The position numbers and the translations under genes are program-made. Below the pieces are notes generated by a model that had not been told where the DNA came from, did no database searches, and worked only from the letters and a program-made list of their open reading frames with translations. A stretch of 64,000 nt of DNA from CAWATZ01 sp963784995 (lineage in GTDB: Bacteria > Planctomycetota > Planctomycetia > Gemmatales > Gemmataceae), in assembly GCA_963784995.1 (NCBI GenBank), contig CAWATZ010000003.1, forward strand, positions 1,736,001 to 1,800,000, read 5' to 3'. Positions 17,354 to 26,288 of this stretch are shown here, in pieces (the stretch's first letter is position 1; every line of letters begins with the position of its first letter).

Positions 17354-18517
17354 ATGACGGCAGACACACGCATTCAGGACTCGGCTGGCACGGTCCACGG
17401 CTGTCCGGCCGGGACGGATCACGACCGCGAAGTCCCCGACATCGACCTGGTCAGTCCGCTGACGGTTCGGGGTGTGACCCTGCGCAATCGGATCGTGATG
17501 TCGCCGATGTGTCAGTACAGCGCCGACGACGGTCTGGCCAACGACTGGCACCTCGTTCACCTTGGCAGCCGGGCCGCGGGCGGAGTGGGACTCGTCATGG
17601 TGGAGGCGAGCGCCGTCACCGCCGAGGGACGGATCACCCCAAAAGACATGGGCATCTGGGGTGAGCAGCACGTCGAGCCGCTGGCGCGGATCGCCCGGTT
17701 CGTCCACTCTCAGGGGGCGATCGCCGGCATTCAGCTGGCCCACGCGGGCCGAAAGGCGAGCTGCGACCTACCCTGGCTGGGCGGGGCCCGCCTGAAGACG
17801 CCCGAGGCCGGCGGCTGGACCGTGGTCGGCCCCAGTCCGATCCCGTTCCACGAAGGGGATCCGCCGCCAGTGGCGCTCGACGAAGCGGGGATCAGCGGCG
17901 TGGTTTCCGCATTCGAGAATGCGGTCCGCCGGGCGTTGACCGCGGGCTTCCAGATCATCGAGGTGCATGCCGCCCACGGCTACCTGCTGCACGAGTTCCT
18001 GTCCCCGTTGAGCAATCAGCGCACGGATCAATACGGCGGCAGTCTGGAGAACCGGATGCGGCTGCCGCTGCGCGTCTGCGAGCGGGTCCGAGCCCTGGTC
18101 CCCGCCGCGCTGCCGGTGTTCGTGCGGATCTCGGCCACCGACTGGGTCGAGGGGGGCTGGGATGCCGAGCAGTCGGTCGTTCTGGCGCAGCGACTCAAAG
18201 ACCTGGGGATCGACCTGATCGACGTCTCCTCCGGCGGGCTGCTGCCGAAGGCGCGCATTCCGGTCGGCAAGGGCTACCAGGTGCCGTTCGCGCGGCGCAT
18301 CCGCGACGAGGCCCGGATCCTGACGGGAGCCGTCGGGCTGATCACCGAGGCCGGCTACGCCAACGAGATCATCACCGGCGGCGACGCCGACCTGGTGTTC
18401 ATCGCCCGCGAGCTGCTGCGCGAGCCGTACTGGGCGCTCGAAGCGCAGGCCGAACTGGGCGAAGAGCCATCGTGGCCGATCGCGTACGGATACGCCGTCA
18501 AGCGACGGGCAAAGTAA
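17354..18517 (+). CDS. Old yellow enzyme-family NADH:flavin oxidoreductase (YqjM/NamA type)
   Basis: 387 residues, FMN-binding TIM barrel. YqjM-class features: MSPMCQYSADDG with the redox-tuning Cys, the substrate-binding pair in IQLAHAGRKAS, HAAHGYLLHEFLSPLSN, the FMN-contacting RTDQYGGSLENR, and the phosphate-binding end GLITEAGYANEIITGGDAD followed by FIARELLREPYW. The family reduces activated alkenes such as enones with NAD(P)H. The first 30 residues are an unusual hydrophilic extension (TRIQDSAGTVHGC type); the core starts at IDLVSPLTVRG. It lies just after the S9 peptidase gene. Confidence 0.93.
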   Translation: MTADTRIQDSAGTVHGCPAGTDHDREVPDIDLVSPLTVRGVTLRNRIVMSPMCQYSADDGLANDWHLVHLGSRAAGGVGLVMVEASAVTAEGRITPKDMGIWGEQHVEPLARIARFVHSQGAIAGIQLAHAGRKASCDLPWLGGARLKTPEAGGWTVVGPSPIPFHEGDPPPVALDEAGISGVVSAFENAVRRALTAGFQIIEVHAAHGYLLHEFLSPLSNQRTDQYGGSLENRMRLPLRVCERVRALVPAALPVFVRISATDWVEGGWDAEQSVVLAQRLKDLGIDLIDVSSGGLLPKARIPVGKGYQVPFARRIRDEARILTGAVGLITEAGYANEIITGGDADLVFIARELLREPYWALEAQAELGEEPSWPIAYGYAVKRRAK

Positions 18518-18742
18518 CTGACCGTCACGGTTTTTGGGGAGGGAGGGAAGCCGCCGAGACGCAACCGGTGAGTCCGCCACACCGCCAACGGCGCATTTGC
18601 TTGGCGGTGTCGCCAGGAAACGCCCCGGCGTGTCTGTGCTTGCCCCACCGCTGTCAAAAAAGCGACACCGCCACCACGCCACCAGCACACGGCGTCTCTT
18701 CGGGTCGTCTTGGGGCACTTCCCCAAAATCCGTGACGATCAG
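18518..18742. mobile_element. MITE-like element with 25-bp imperfect terminal inverted repeats
   Basis: Ends ctgaccgtcacggttttt (from 18518) and its imperfect complement aaaatccgtgacgatcag (to 18742) enclose about 225 bp without a gene. The element begins immediately after the stop of the oxidoreductase gene. No transposase inside, so it would be non-autonomous. Confidence 0.5.
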
Positions 18743-19691
18743 CACGGAGTGGAAGAAGGTGACGGGCACCGGCCAAACGACGCATTCGTGGCCGTTCCGG
18801 TGGCTTTGCGGCAGGCACCCGATGCACCCGCACGATTCGCCCGAAACTGCTTCGGTGTGTCGGACCTCAGCGCGCTGGGTATCTCGGCTTGCGCGCGGAG
18901 GTCGATGGGACCGGAGCGAGCAACTCTGCAGGCCGGCCGCACCGGCCGGAAGTATGTGCAAGCCACCTCGTTCCCGCGGGTGAGCCGGGTGGCCGATTTC
19001 AGCGACTTGCCAAGAGTGGTCGCCGTGATAGACTGAGTGGGTGCCCGGCAATAGGCTGACCGGCATCTTGATAGCGTGACCGGGAAGCGGGGATATGCTG
19101 ACCAGAGACGTGATAGCGTGACCAGGCGAACTATGCTGACTGGGCACAATATGCTGACCGGCCAGTAAGCCTAAATCACCAGTTCGCGACTTGGCGTGGT
19201 GTCGCAACTCCAAAAGGGAGCGGCACTTACGTCTAGCGGTCGCAGGGGCAGAGCCCCGGCGGCTGATTCCGGGAGCAGGCACACGCCCCTTGAAGGCGTG
19301 GAACACGGCGCCCGGGACGATGGCGTGGGCCAATGGCATGCAAGCCCCGCTGTCGGCACGCCTGGCGGATCGCTCCTGTCGCATGTACAGGCACAAGAGC
19401 GATGGCGACCAGGAGCGGAAGCGTGACGACCTACTGCGGTGTTCCGCCGCGGCCACCGGACACGCCGACCGCTGCGAACGGGACGGTTCCGATCACCGCC
19501 GCCTGTTCGTAATCCTTCGTAAGGGTGATTACCCATGTGGGGCGTGGTACGCGGAGTTCGGTGGCTTGGTCTCCCCACGCGGGCCGAACGAGTCGTTGCA
19601 GCGCATCGGCGCGCCGTCGCTGTGACCCCTCGTCCCCCGTTACAGGCGCGCCGAGCGCTGAACTCCGCGTTCGGCGGCGCGGGTCGCGATT
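18743..19691. other. Gene-free stretch with mobile-element debris
   Basis: About 950 bp. It holds the direct-repeat array at 19051-19161. Open frames on either strand lack ribosome sites and resemble no family. Confidence 0.5.
19051..19161. repeat. Six direct repeats (TATGCTGACCGG / ATAGCGTGACCGG), about 20-bp spacing
   Basis: Units start near 19051, 19070, 19093, 19112, 19131 and 19149, alternating between a TATGCTGACC form and a GATAGCGTGACC form. Regularly spaced sites like these occur at the ends of IS21-, Mu- and Tn7-type transposons, where they bind the transposase. No transposase gene is left nearby. Confidence 0.6.
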
Positions 19692-21437
19692 ATGAGCGCA
19701 CTATCCGATTCACTGAGCCGGGAGCCTAACGGGTCACAGCCTCAAGCCCCGATCACGCAGCCCTACACACCCCGGGTGGATTCGGGCGAGCCCCATCTCC
19801 TGGCGGTCGCGCCCGGCCAGGTTCCGGAATCGGAGCCCCGGGCGTCGTCTCGCGCCCTGCTCCACCTGCGCTTGCGAATCCTGTGCGTCCTGGGCTTCGG
19901 TGGTTGGTCGCTCTTCGACATCCTCCTGTTTGGCGATCTGGACCCGGTGTACCGCTTGGGGGTGGTGGCGCCGGGCTGTGTGGCGCTCATCATCGTGACC
20001 ACGGTGGCACCGGTTGTTTCCGGTGCGCTGCTGTTCTTCCGCCCCCGCCTGTCGGTCGGGTGGCTCCGCGCCATCGAAGTTCATCTCGTCTGTCTGTGCA
20101 TACTGTCGATGACCTGGCTCCGTTACTCCATTCTCGATCATTCTTTGGTCGTGGCAGGCGCCGCCACAGACGCCGAGGCCTTCGGCCCGTTGTACGCTAC
20201 GGCGTTCAATAATCTGACGCTACTGTGTGTTGTTGTCGTGTTCGGTGTGTTGATACCGAACCACTGGACACGAACCCTGCTGGTCGTCGCTGGGCTGACC
20301 TTGGTTCCCCTGACTGCGGAGTGCGTGTGCCGGCTCAATCGATTCCCAGCGGGGGGCCACTACTTGCTGACCTCGGCCATTATAACGGTTCTCACGCTTT
20401 TTATCGGGGCAGGGGTCACGGTCTTCGGATCGTACAGGATAGGCCGGCTCCAGCGGCAAGTGCGCGAGGCCCGTCGGCTGTTGCGGCAGTTCGGCCAGTA
20501 CAAGTTGATCCGGCGGCTGGGCTCCGGCGGGATGGGAGAGGTCTACCTCGCCGAGCATCAACTCCTGAAGCGGCCGTGCGCTGTTAAACTGATCCGTCCG
20601 GAGAAGGCGGTGGACGACACGTTTGTCAAGCGGTTCGAGCGGGAGGTGGCAGCGGCGACCAGGCTGGCCCACCCAGCAGCGGTGCAAGTGTACGACTACG
20701 GGCGGGCGGATGACGGGTCGTTCTACTACGTCATGGAGTACCTGCCCGGGCTTACCCTGGACGAGGTGGTCAAGCGGGGCGGTCCACTCCCACCGGCTCG
20801 AGTGATCCACATTTTACGGCAGGTATGCGGAGCCCTGCGGGCGGCCCACCTGATGGGACTTGTACATCGGGACGTGAAACCGGGGAACGTGATGCTCTGC
20901 AGCTTCGCGGACCGAGCGGACGTCGCCAAACTGCTGGACTTCGGGCTCGTGGCCGGAGAAGCAGCCCAAGACGAGACCAGATTGACCCAGGTCGGGGGCA
21001 TCCTCGGCACCCCGGCGTACATGAGCCCAGAGCAGGCCCGGGGGGCGGACGTGGGGCCTGCGGCAGACCTCTACTCGCTCGGGACGGTGGGGTTCTTCCT
21101 GCTTACCGGTCGGCCGCCGTTCGACGGAACAAACTCGCTCGAGCTCCTCCACGCCCACCTGACCGCGCCAGTCCCCTCGCCGTCGGAGAGGCGACCAGAG
21201 GTTCCGGCTGACCTGGAGGCGGTCATTCTCCGACTGCTGGCGAAGGATCCGGCCGACCGGTTCGCTGCCGCGAGCGACCTGGACACAGCCCTTGGCGCCT
21301 GTCGCTGCGCCGAGGACTGGGCAGAAGCCGACGCTGTCAAGTGGTGGGAGGCTGCCTTGGCAACAGACCAATCGACTCCCGCCGAACCAGCCGCTCCAGC
21401 AGCCCGGCCACGGTGCGCCGCGTCACGGCGTTGTTGA
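19692..21437 (+). CDS. Membrane-anchored Ser/Thr protein kinase
   Basis: 581 residues. A hydrophilic N-terminal tail of about 55 residues is followed by five or six membrane segments (residues about 58-245: ILCVLGFGGWSLFDILLF, VALIIVTTVAPVVSGALLF, LCVVVVFGVLIP, SAIITVLTLFIGAGVTVFG), a short basic helix, and a cytoplasmic Hanks-type kinase from about 269. Kinase motifs are complete: GSGGMGEVYLAEH, the Lys in CAVKLI, HRDVKPGNV, DFGLV, and TPAYMSPEQARG. A transmembrane part before the kinase is the reverse of the usual PknB order. The C-terminal tail (TPAEPAAPAARP) is low complexity and ends six bp before the group II intron. Confidence 0.93.
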   Translation: MSALSDSLSREPNGSQPQAPITQPYTPRVDSGEPHLLAVAPGQVPESEPRASSRALLHLRLRILCVLGFGGWSLFDILLFGDLDPVYRLGVVAPGCVALIIVTTVAPVVSGALLFFRPRLSVGWLRAIEVHLVCLCILSMTWLRYSILDHSLVVAGAATDAEAFGPLYATAFNNLTLLCVVVVFGVLIPNHWTRTLLVVAGLTLVPLTAECVCRLNRFPAGGHYLLTSAIITVLTLFIGAGVTVFGSYRIGRLQRQVREARRLLRQFGQYKLIRRLGSGGMGEVYLAEHQLLKRPCAVKLIRPEKAVDDTFVKRFEREVAAATRLAHPAAVQVYDYGRADDGSFYYVMEYLPGLTLDEVVKRGGPLPPARVIHILRQVCGALRAAHLMGLVHRDVKPGNVMLCSFADRADVAKLLDFGLVAGEAAQDETRLTQVGGILGTPAYMSPEQARGADVGPAADLYSLGTVGFFLLTGRPPFDGTNSLELLHAHLTAPVPSPSERRPEVPADLEAVILRLLAKDPADRFAAASDLDTALGACRCAEDWAEADAVKWWEAALATDQSTPAEPAAPAARPRCAASRRC

Positions 21438-21442
21438 TCCCC

Positions 21443-22034
21443 GTGTGACACGGGAGAGGTTGAGCGTGATACCTTTGAGTCACCTGACCAACCTGAAGGG
21501 GAAACCTGGAGGGGAAAGCAGCATGTCAGGAAAGCCGAGAGGTTCGCAAAGCGCTTCAGTATCTGCTCGGCGAGACTCGGATGGCAGGGTGAAGGCTGAG
21601 CTGCTTGAACCGCAGTGTCCATTCTGTAAAGGTCTCGGGCTGGATACGGCGCTTGACATCCAGTGCTTCCCCCGTAACTCGGATCGCGTGGCTCCGGGGT
21701 ACACGCTCCGGGGAAGCAGACCCGCCGTAGGCGGGGGCAAGGACACCAAGGCGGCACCTAAACCATCCTGTTCGTCAACAACGCGCGGAACGCGGGATTC
21801 CCTACAAGGCGAGAGCTTCAGGGGAACAGTGACTCCGTAGTAGTCAGCGGTCGGGAAAGCCGATCACACGGCGAAGGGAGTCAGGTGGGGAGGTTAGTAG
21901 CCGTGAAGGTAGGTGTGATGCCAAAAGCCGACACGAAGAAAACCCGACCACTGGAGAGCCGGATGCATAGAAATGTGCCTGTCCGGTTCGGGAAGGGGCG
22001 GTTGGAAACCTGCGTAAGCCGGTAGTGCCCGTCG
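21443..22034 (+). mobile_element. ORF-less group II intron (probable)
   Basis: The 5' end gtgtg at 21443 matches the GUGYG consensus of group II introns. The region has the GC-rich, stem-loop-dense, non-coding look of intron domains I-IV (gcaaagcgc, gcccgccgtaggcggg). A canonical domain V is present at 21956-21989, followed by a possible domain VI. No reverse transcriptase or maturase reading frame is present, so it would need a helper or be a degenerate copy. The 3' boundary is approximate. It sits just after the kinase stop codon. Confidence 0.65.
21956..21989 (+). ncRNA. Group II intron domain V
   Basis: 34 nt that fold exactly as domain V: a 9-bp lower stem starting gagccggat and closing with gtccggttc, a 2-nt bulge (ct), a 5-bp upper stem (gcata / tgtgc) and a GAAA tetraloop. 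The AGC catalytic triad occupies positions 2-4. Every element of the consensus is met, which is very unlikely by chance. Confidence 0.88.
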
Positions 22035-22166
22035 TGAGACGCCACGAAAGCCAGCAAGGCGCTGGCCGCCTACTTCATCGAACACGGCGCTTCGAGCCAC
22101 AACGTCAAGCCCGCGTGAGCCGGCTGCTGAGCGTAGCGTTCGGCGACATGCGAGGGAAGTAATGAC

Positions 22167-22775
22167 ATGTCCGATGACCTCGTCACGGTCGATCTTTTCG
22201 CCCGCCTGCGGGACGCCGAAGCGGCGAAGAGGCATTTGGAATCCCAAAGTGTTTATGTGCATATGGCGGATGCCGAAACCACACCTGGCAACATCAAGCT
22301 GCAGGTACTCTCCAGCCAGGCCGAAACGGCCAGCGCTTTACTGCGCCGGATGAAGCGGCTGCCAGTTGGTCTCACGTTGCTCTTGGTCTATCAGGGGTTT
22401 CTCGTCCTGGCCAGCCTGTTCTACGGCGGCGCGGGCGTGCTGGTCGCCCTGGACTGGGGTGCGTACGGTTTCTTGTGGTGGGCCCTGGTGTTCGTCGCCT
22501 GCGGGGTGGCCATCACCTGGGCCTCCGTGGGAATGGCGCGTAGACGGTCATGGGGATTCCTCGTGGGAATGATCTGTCATCTACTCCTTGGGATTCTCGG
22601 CTTGGTCTGGCTGGGCTTTGGCTATCTGGTTTGTCTCCCGCACATCGCCTCGAGTAACGCAGCGGCGGATTGGGCTCCCACGTTTCTATTGTTTACTCTC
22701 ACCTGGTTGCCGGTGTTGGTTTCCGGCTGGGGATTCTTCTACCTGCGAAGGCTGGGCAAGAGCTTGTTCTCGTAG
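22167..22775 (+). CDS. Small membrane protein with DUF2007-like N-terminal domain
   Basis: 202 residues; ATG at 22167 with GAGGGAAG upstream. The N-terminal 65 residues (VDLFARLRDAEAAKRHLESQ, then VYVHMADAETT, IKLQVLSSQAETASALL) look like the DUF2007 fold, a small putative signal-transducing domain. Four membrane segments follow (LTLLLVYQGFLVLASLFYGG, FLWWALVFVACGVAITWASV, FLVGMICHLLLGILGLVWLG, FLLFTLTWLPVLVSGWGFFY). Function unknown. It stands alone between the intron and an intergenic region. Confidence 0.75.
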   Translation: MSDDLVTVDLFARLRDAEAAKRHLESQSVYVHMADAETTPGNIKLQVLSSQAETASALLRRMKRLPVGLTLLLVYQGFLVLASLFYGGAGVLVALDWGAYGFLWWALVFVACGVAITWASVGMARRRSWGFLVGMICHLLLGILGLVWLGFGYLVCLPHIASSNAAADWAPTFLLFTLTWLPVLVSGWGFFYLRRLGKSLFS

Positions 22776-23410
22776 GGGTTCGATGGGTGGGTAAAGGGAA
22801 CTTGTAGACAGCTATGCCGAACCATCCGCTCCAGCAGACGGCGGCCGCGATCCAAGTTCCTCCTGAGTTCACGGCTCCCAGCGCGGCCGCCGCTGCTGAG
22901 CGGGGTCGTTCTGCCCGGCTTTAGGGCGTTATCCGCGGTGGGCTGCGGAGGAGTCGGGGTGGTCATAGCCACTGCGCTCGTCGGGATCGACCGCCAAACC
23001 CAATTCTGCATCGTGCTTCGGTCCCGACCACCGAAGCAGTTTTGGGTCCTGAGCTTCGACGCTGAGGTCACATCAGACCGAAGTGTGTCGGATTGAAGCG
23101 CACAAGCCCCGCACAATACCAGGCTGGTCTCTTTGCGCCAAGCCTGCATCTGCTTTCCGCACGCGCCCGAGGGCAGGTTTCTCGCAGCCGACACAATGGA
23201 AAGCTGACTGCTGACGTGCCATCCGGTCCAGCGCCGACCTTGTCCGGCTGGCCAGGAAGGATGAGCCTCGTGAGGAAAGCGCCGGCAACACTCAACACGC
23301 CCCGTCCTGATCCAGCCCGGGCCGCCGGGCTTGTGGTCGAGGTTCTCCGGTCCAGGATCACCTCGTAGAATGCCGGCAGGCTACCCCTTGCAACCATCCC
23401 GGACACGACC
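22776..23410. other. Intergenic region, no supported gene
   Basis: About 635 bp. A minus-strand stretch at 22929-23069 reads as 46 residues of coding-like sequence (VEAQDPKLLRWSGPKHDAEL) ending in a stop, but with no start codon. It may be the tail of a decayed gene. Nothing else is seen. Confidence 0.35.
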
Positions 23411-24382
23411 ATGAAAAACGAAGTGGCTTTTCAACAGGCCCTGCTGGATCATCCCGAGGACTCCTCGCTGTGGTCGGACTGCACCAGCTTCCTCCAGAGG
23501 AGCGGCGATCCGCGCGGCACCCTGCTGCGGCTGCTGGACATCCTCACCGCGGCCGTGGACGTCCCGGAGCGGCCGGCGAAGGAGCAGCAGCTGCGGGACC
23601 TGCTGGCTGCGGGCACTCGGCATCCGGGGCCGGTGTGGACCAATTCGGTGGGCATCACCTTTACCTGGGTCCGGCCTGGCACCTTTCTGATGGGGAGCCC
23701 GGAGGACGAGGAAGAGCGCGTGGATGACGAGAGCCAGCATCCGGTGACGCTCACCCGCGGCTTCTGGATGGCCAGCCACCCGGTCACCGCGGCCCAGTGG
23801 CAAGCCGTCACGGGTCAGCCGATCGGCGGCGGTTTCAAGGGCAAGGACCTGCCGGCCCTCCAGGTATCCTGGGACCTCAGCCAGGAACTGATCCAGCAGC
23901 TGAACAAGAAGGAGGACCAGGAGTATCGGCTGCCGACCGAGGCGGAATGGGAGTACGCCTGCCGGGCCGGCACCACCACGCCCTTCTTCTTTGGCGAAAC
24001 CATCTTGCCGGATCAGGCCAACTACGAGGCCAAGTTTGTCTACGGCAAGGGCGTCAAGGGCCGGGGCAAAAAGAAGCCGACACCGGGCGGCAGCTATCCT
24101 CCCAATGCCTGGGGACTGTACGACATGCACGGCAACGTCTCGGAGTGGTGTGAGGACTGGTACGGCCCCTATCCGGAAAAGCACGTGAAGGACCCGCTCT
24201 GGAAGAAGCCGGACCGCTACCAGCCGTGGCGCGTGGTTCGAGGCGGCTGCTGGCACGAGGGGCCGGGCCGCTGCCGCTCCGCGGCTCGCGACGGCGCGGA
24301 TCAGGACAGCGAGGCCGTCCATCACGGCGTGCGGATCTGCTGTTCCTGGCGGAGTGGCTCGACGCCATCCTGCATGGGTTAG
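23411..24382 (+). CDS. Formylglycine-generating enzyme (SUMF1)-like protein with TIGR02996-like N-terminus
   Basis: 323 residues. Residues 1-45 (AFQQALLDHPEDSSLW, QRSGDPRGTLLRL) match the TIGR02996 'repeat-companion' segment common in Gemmata proteins. From about 75 the FGE-sulfatase fold follows: FTWVRPGTFLMGSP, HPVTLTRGFWMASHPVT, YRLPTEAEWEYACRAGTTT, NAWGLYDMHGNVSEWCEDWYG, WRVVRGGCWHEG and RSAARDG. Bacterial members with this C-terminal architecture are often not true sulfatase activators, and the active-site Cys pair cannot be confirmed here. Usually such domains are fused to kinases in planctomycetes; here one is alone. No signal peptide. Confidence 0.88.
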   Translation: MKNEVAFQQALLDHPEDSSLWSDCTSFLQRSGDPRGTLLRLLDILTAAVDVPERPAKEQQLRDLLAAGTRHPGPVWTNSVGITFTWVRPGTFLMGSPEDEEERVDDESQHPVTLTRGFWMASHPVTAAQWQAVTGQPIGGGFKGKDLPALQVSWDLSQELIQQLNKKEDQEYRLPTEAEWEYACRAGTTTPFFFGETILPDQANYEAKFVYGKGVKGRGKKKPTPGGSYPPNAWGLYDMHGNVSEWCEDWYGPYPEKHVKDPLWKKPDRYQPWRVVRGGCWHEGPGRCRSAARDGADQDSEAVHHGVRICCSWRSGSTPSCMG

Positions 24383-24387
24383 ACAAT

Positions 24388-25274
24388 CTAGCCTTTGTTG
24401 CGGGCCGCGTTCCTTTTTTTCTGTGCATTCGCAGCCGCACTGCTCTGCAGTGTCCTCAAGGCCCCCTGGATCGCTGTCGTGACACCGAGGCACTCCTGGT
24501 AGGCCGTCCCACCTTGCGCGGATAAGACCTGGCGGTTTTTGAGCAAGCGTTCCAGCTGGTCGGTCACCTCAGCCAAAGGGAGGTCAGGCCGAACGCCGTC
24601 CTTGAGGAGCTCCCCGAGTTCCTTCCTTTCGGGCGTGCCCAGGGCCCAGATGGCACGATGGATGAAGTCTTTCACCTTCGGCAAGGCATAACGGGCGCGG
24701 CTTTTTGCCTTGTTCCATTGAAGCACGTCCGCGCTCAGGGCATGCACTTTTTCTTCCGTCGTCAACGCCCTCTTCGACGCGGCATCCAGTTCCGCCTCAG
24801 CGCCTTCCACTCGTTGCCGTAAAGCATTGATGGCCGCTTCCAGGCCCAGGATGGCATTCCAACGGGCCTCCAGCTCCTGCAACCTCTCCAGGAGGTACTC
24901 CGACTCCTGGCCTTGCTCTCGGGTCACCACGGGGGGTGGCGGTCTCAGGCTGACGTACAGGCTCAGGTAAGGAACGCCTGGCGGAGGCAGCAGGAGAGGG
25001 TGTCCCAGTTCGGGAGAGGCCCCGCCCAGGTCGGCAGGGGAAGCGCTGCCGGGCGCCAGGATGCCACTTCCTCCGGAGCGATGGCCACGGCCTTCAGCAG
25101 GTTTTCCAGCGTCAAGAGTTGGGCCATGCCGGGGAGTTGAAAACTCTCCGCGGGGATACGAAACGTCAGAGCCAAGGGGTCGCCCTCGGGCTTGAACCAG
25201 ACCTCCGCAAATTTCTCCCCCCTGTACTTCAAGGCTGCCCACTGCATTGAGGGGGGCTGTTCTGAAAAGTTCAC
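24388..25274 (-). CDS. Hypothetical coiled-coil protein, frameshifted
   Basis: Start GTG at 25274 (VNFSEQPPSMQWAALKY) behind GAGAGGTG. The first 74 residues (WFKPEGDPLALTFRIPAESF, LENLLKAVAIAPEEVASWR) are in one frame. A one-base loss in the C/G run near 25051-25053 moves the reading to the frame that continues PGSASPADLGGASPELGH, LLLPPPGVPYLSLYVSLRPP and a coiled coil (about residues 125-185: LERLQELEARWNAILGLEAA, LRQRVEGAEAELDAASK), ending NAQKKRNAARNKG at 24388. No family name is known to me. It converges on the FGE-like gene with five bp between the stops. The coiled coil suggests oligomerisation. Confidence 0.65.
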
Positions 25275-25622
25275 GCCGCACCTCTCCCTCTCCGAACCAA
25301 CCACTGATGGACCCTGCAAGCGCCGGAACCGACTTCTCCCCGTCTGAGAGTTGGCTGAGGATCGCACCTTGCTGGTAAAGTAACCGGGCCCTACCTGCGC
25401 TTCAAGGTGAGGTTGCGTAAGTCGGTCACGTGCGACCGAAGCAGCAGAGGAAGAATTGTCGCCACCTCGTCCACCCGCGCGTCCCCAAGCTGCCGGCACA
25501 GCGAAGGCAAGAATTGGTTGGGAGCAACTTGAAGGGCGTGACCCACAAGTGGCATTTCCTCCAGACCGCTCGTATAACGGCAGCGTGGCCTGGAGCGTCA
25601 CTTGTGCCCGGAATTATCGTCC
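25275..25622. other. Divergent promoter region
   Basis: About 350 bp between two divergent genes, the coiled-coil gene and the ECF sigma gene. No further gene or clear promoter boxes seen. Confidence 0.4.
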
Positions 25623-26198
25623 ATGCTCACGACCTCGCGTACCCTGCTCGATCGGCTCCGGAACCAGCAAGACCCCCACGCCTGGCAGTGCTGGCTTGGT
25701 GTGTACGAGCCGTGGCTGCGCGACTGGCTGGGCCGGCATCACTTCCAGCCGGCTGATACAGATGATCTCTTGCAAAACATCCTCGCGGTGGTCTGCCGGA
25801 AACTGCCGGCGTTTGTTCACAACGGCCAGCCTGGGGCCTTCCGCACCTGGCTCCGGCGCATCCTGGTCACGGAGGTGCGCTCCTTCTTGCGGCAGCGGCA
25901 GCGACAGCCAACCGATCCGCCATCCGACTTCTTCGACCATTTGGAGGACCCCAGCAGCGAGCAGAGCCGGCAGTGGGACCGGGAACACAACCAGCAGGTA
26001 GTTCGCCGGATGCTCGCGGCCATCGAACCCGACTTCGAGGCATCGACCTGGGAAGTCTTTCGCTTGCTGGTCCTGGAGGACCGGCCCACAGCCGAGGTGG
26101 CCCAGCGTACGGGGCTGAATCGCGATGCCATCTACGCCGCCAAGTCGCGGGTACTCAAGCGATTGCGTGAAGAGGTGGAGGGGTTGGTGGGACCGTGA
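25623..26198 (+). CDS. ECF-type RNA polymerase sigma factor
   Basis: 191 residues from the ATG at 25623; an in-frame TTG seven codons earlier is possible. Region 2: HAWQCWLGVYEPWLRDWL, ADTDDLLQNILAVVCRKLPA, GAFRTWLRRILVTEVRSFL. Region 4: WEVFRLLVLEDRPTAEVAQ, TGLNRDAIYAAKSRVLKRL. This is a planctomycete group in which the sigma gene is followed by a kinase gene, and that is the case here: the kinase starts 90 bp downstream on the same strand. The kinase is therefore the likely regulator in place of a classical anti-sigma factor; this is inference from context. Confidence 0.93.
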   Translation: MLTTSRTLLDRLRNQQDPHAWQCWLGVYEPWLRDWLGRHHFQPADTDDLLQNILAVVCRKLPAFVHNGQPGAFRTWLRRILVTEVRSFLRQRQRQPTDPPSDFFDHLEDPSSEQSRQWDREHNQQVVRRMLAAIEPDFEASTWEVFRLLVLEDRPTAEVAQRTGLNRDAIYAAKSRVLKRLREEVEGLVGP

Positions 26199-26288
26199 TC
26201 GTGTTCCCGCATGATTTTTCTGTCAGATTTCGTGCTTCAGATGCCGTCTCTTCTTGGAGATTGATTCTTCCTGAAAGCGAGGCTGCTC

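Noticed and set aside
17768..19456. A 562-codon minus-strand frame
   Set aside because: Its first part covers gene-free repeat DNA and the rest is antisense to the old yellow enzyme gene; no family resemblance or ribosome site.
22043..22118. Short open stretch after the intron (KASKALAAYFIEHGASSHNV)
   Set aside because: Looks like a protein C-terminus, possibly a downstream exon, but no upstream exon in a matching frame could be found before the intron.
21383..22845. Similar 20-bp stretches at 21383 and 22814 (gccgaacca.ccgctccagcag)
   Set aside because: The match is short and stops abruptly on both sides. It could be exon debris around the intron, but it is not enough to call a repeat.
22929..23069. 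Coding-like minus-strand stretch of 46 residues
   Set aside because: No start codon and an upstream stop in the same frame; at best the tail of a decayed gene, so not listed as a gene.
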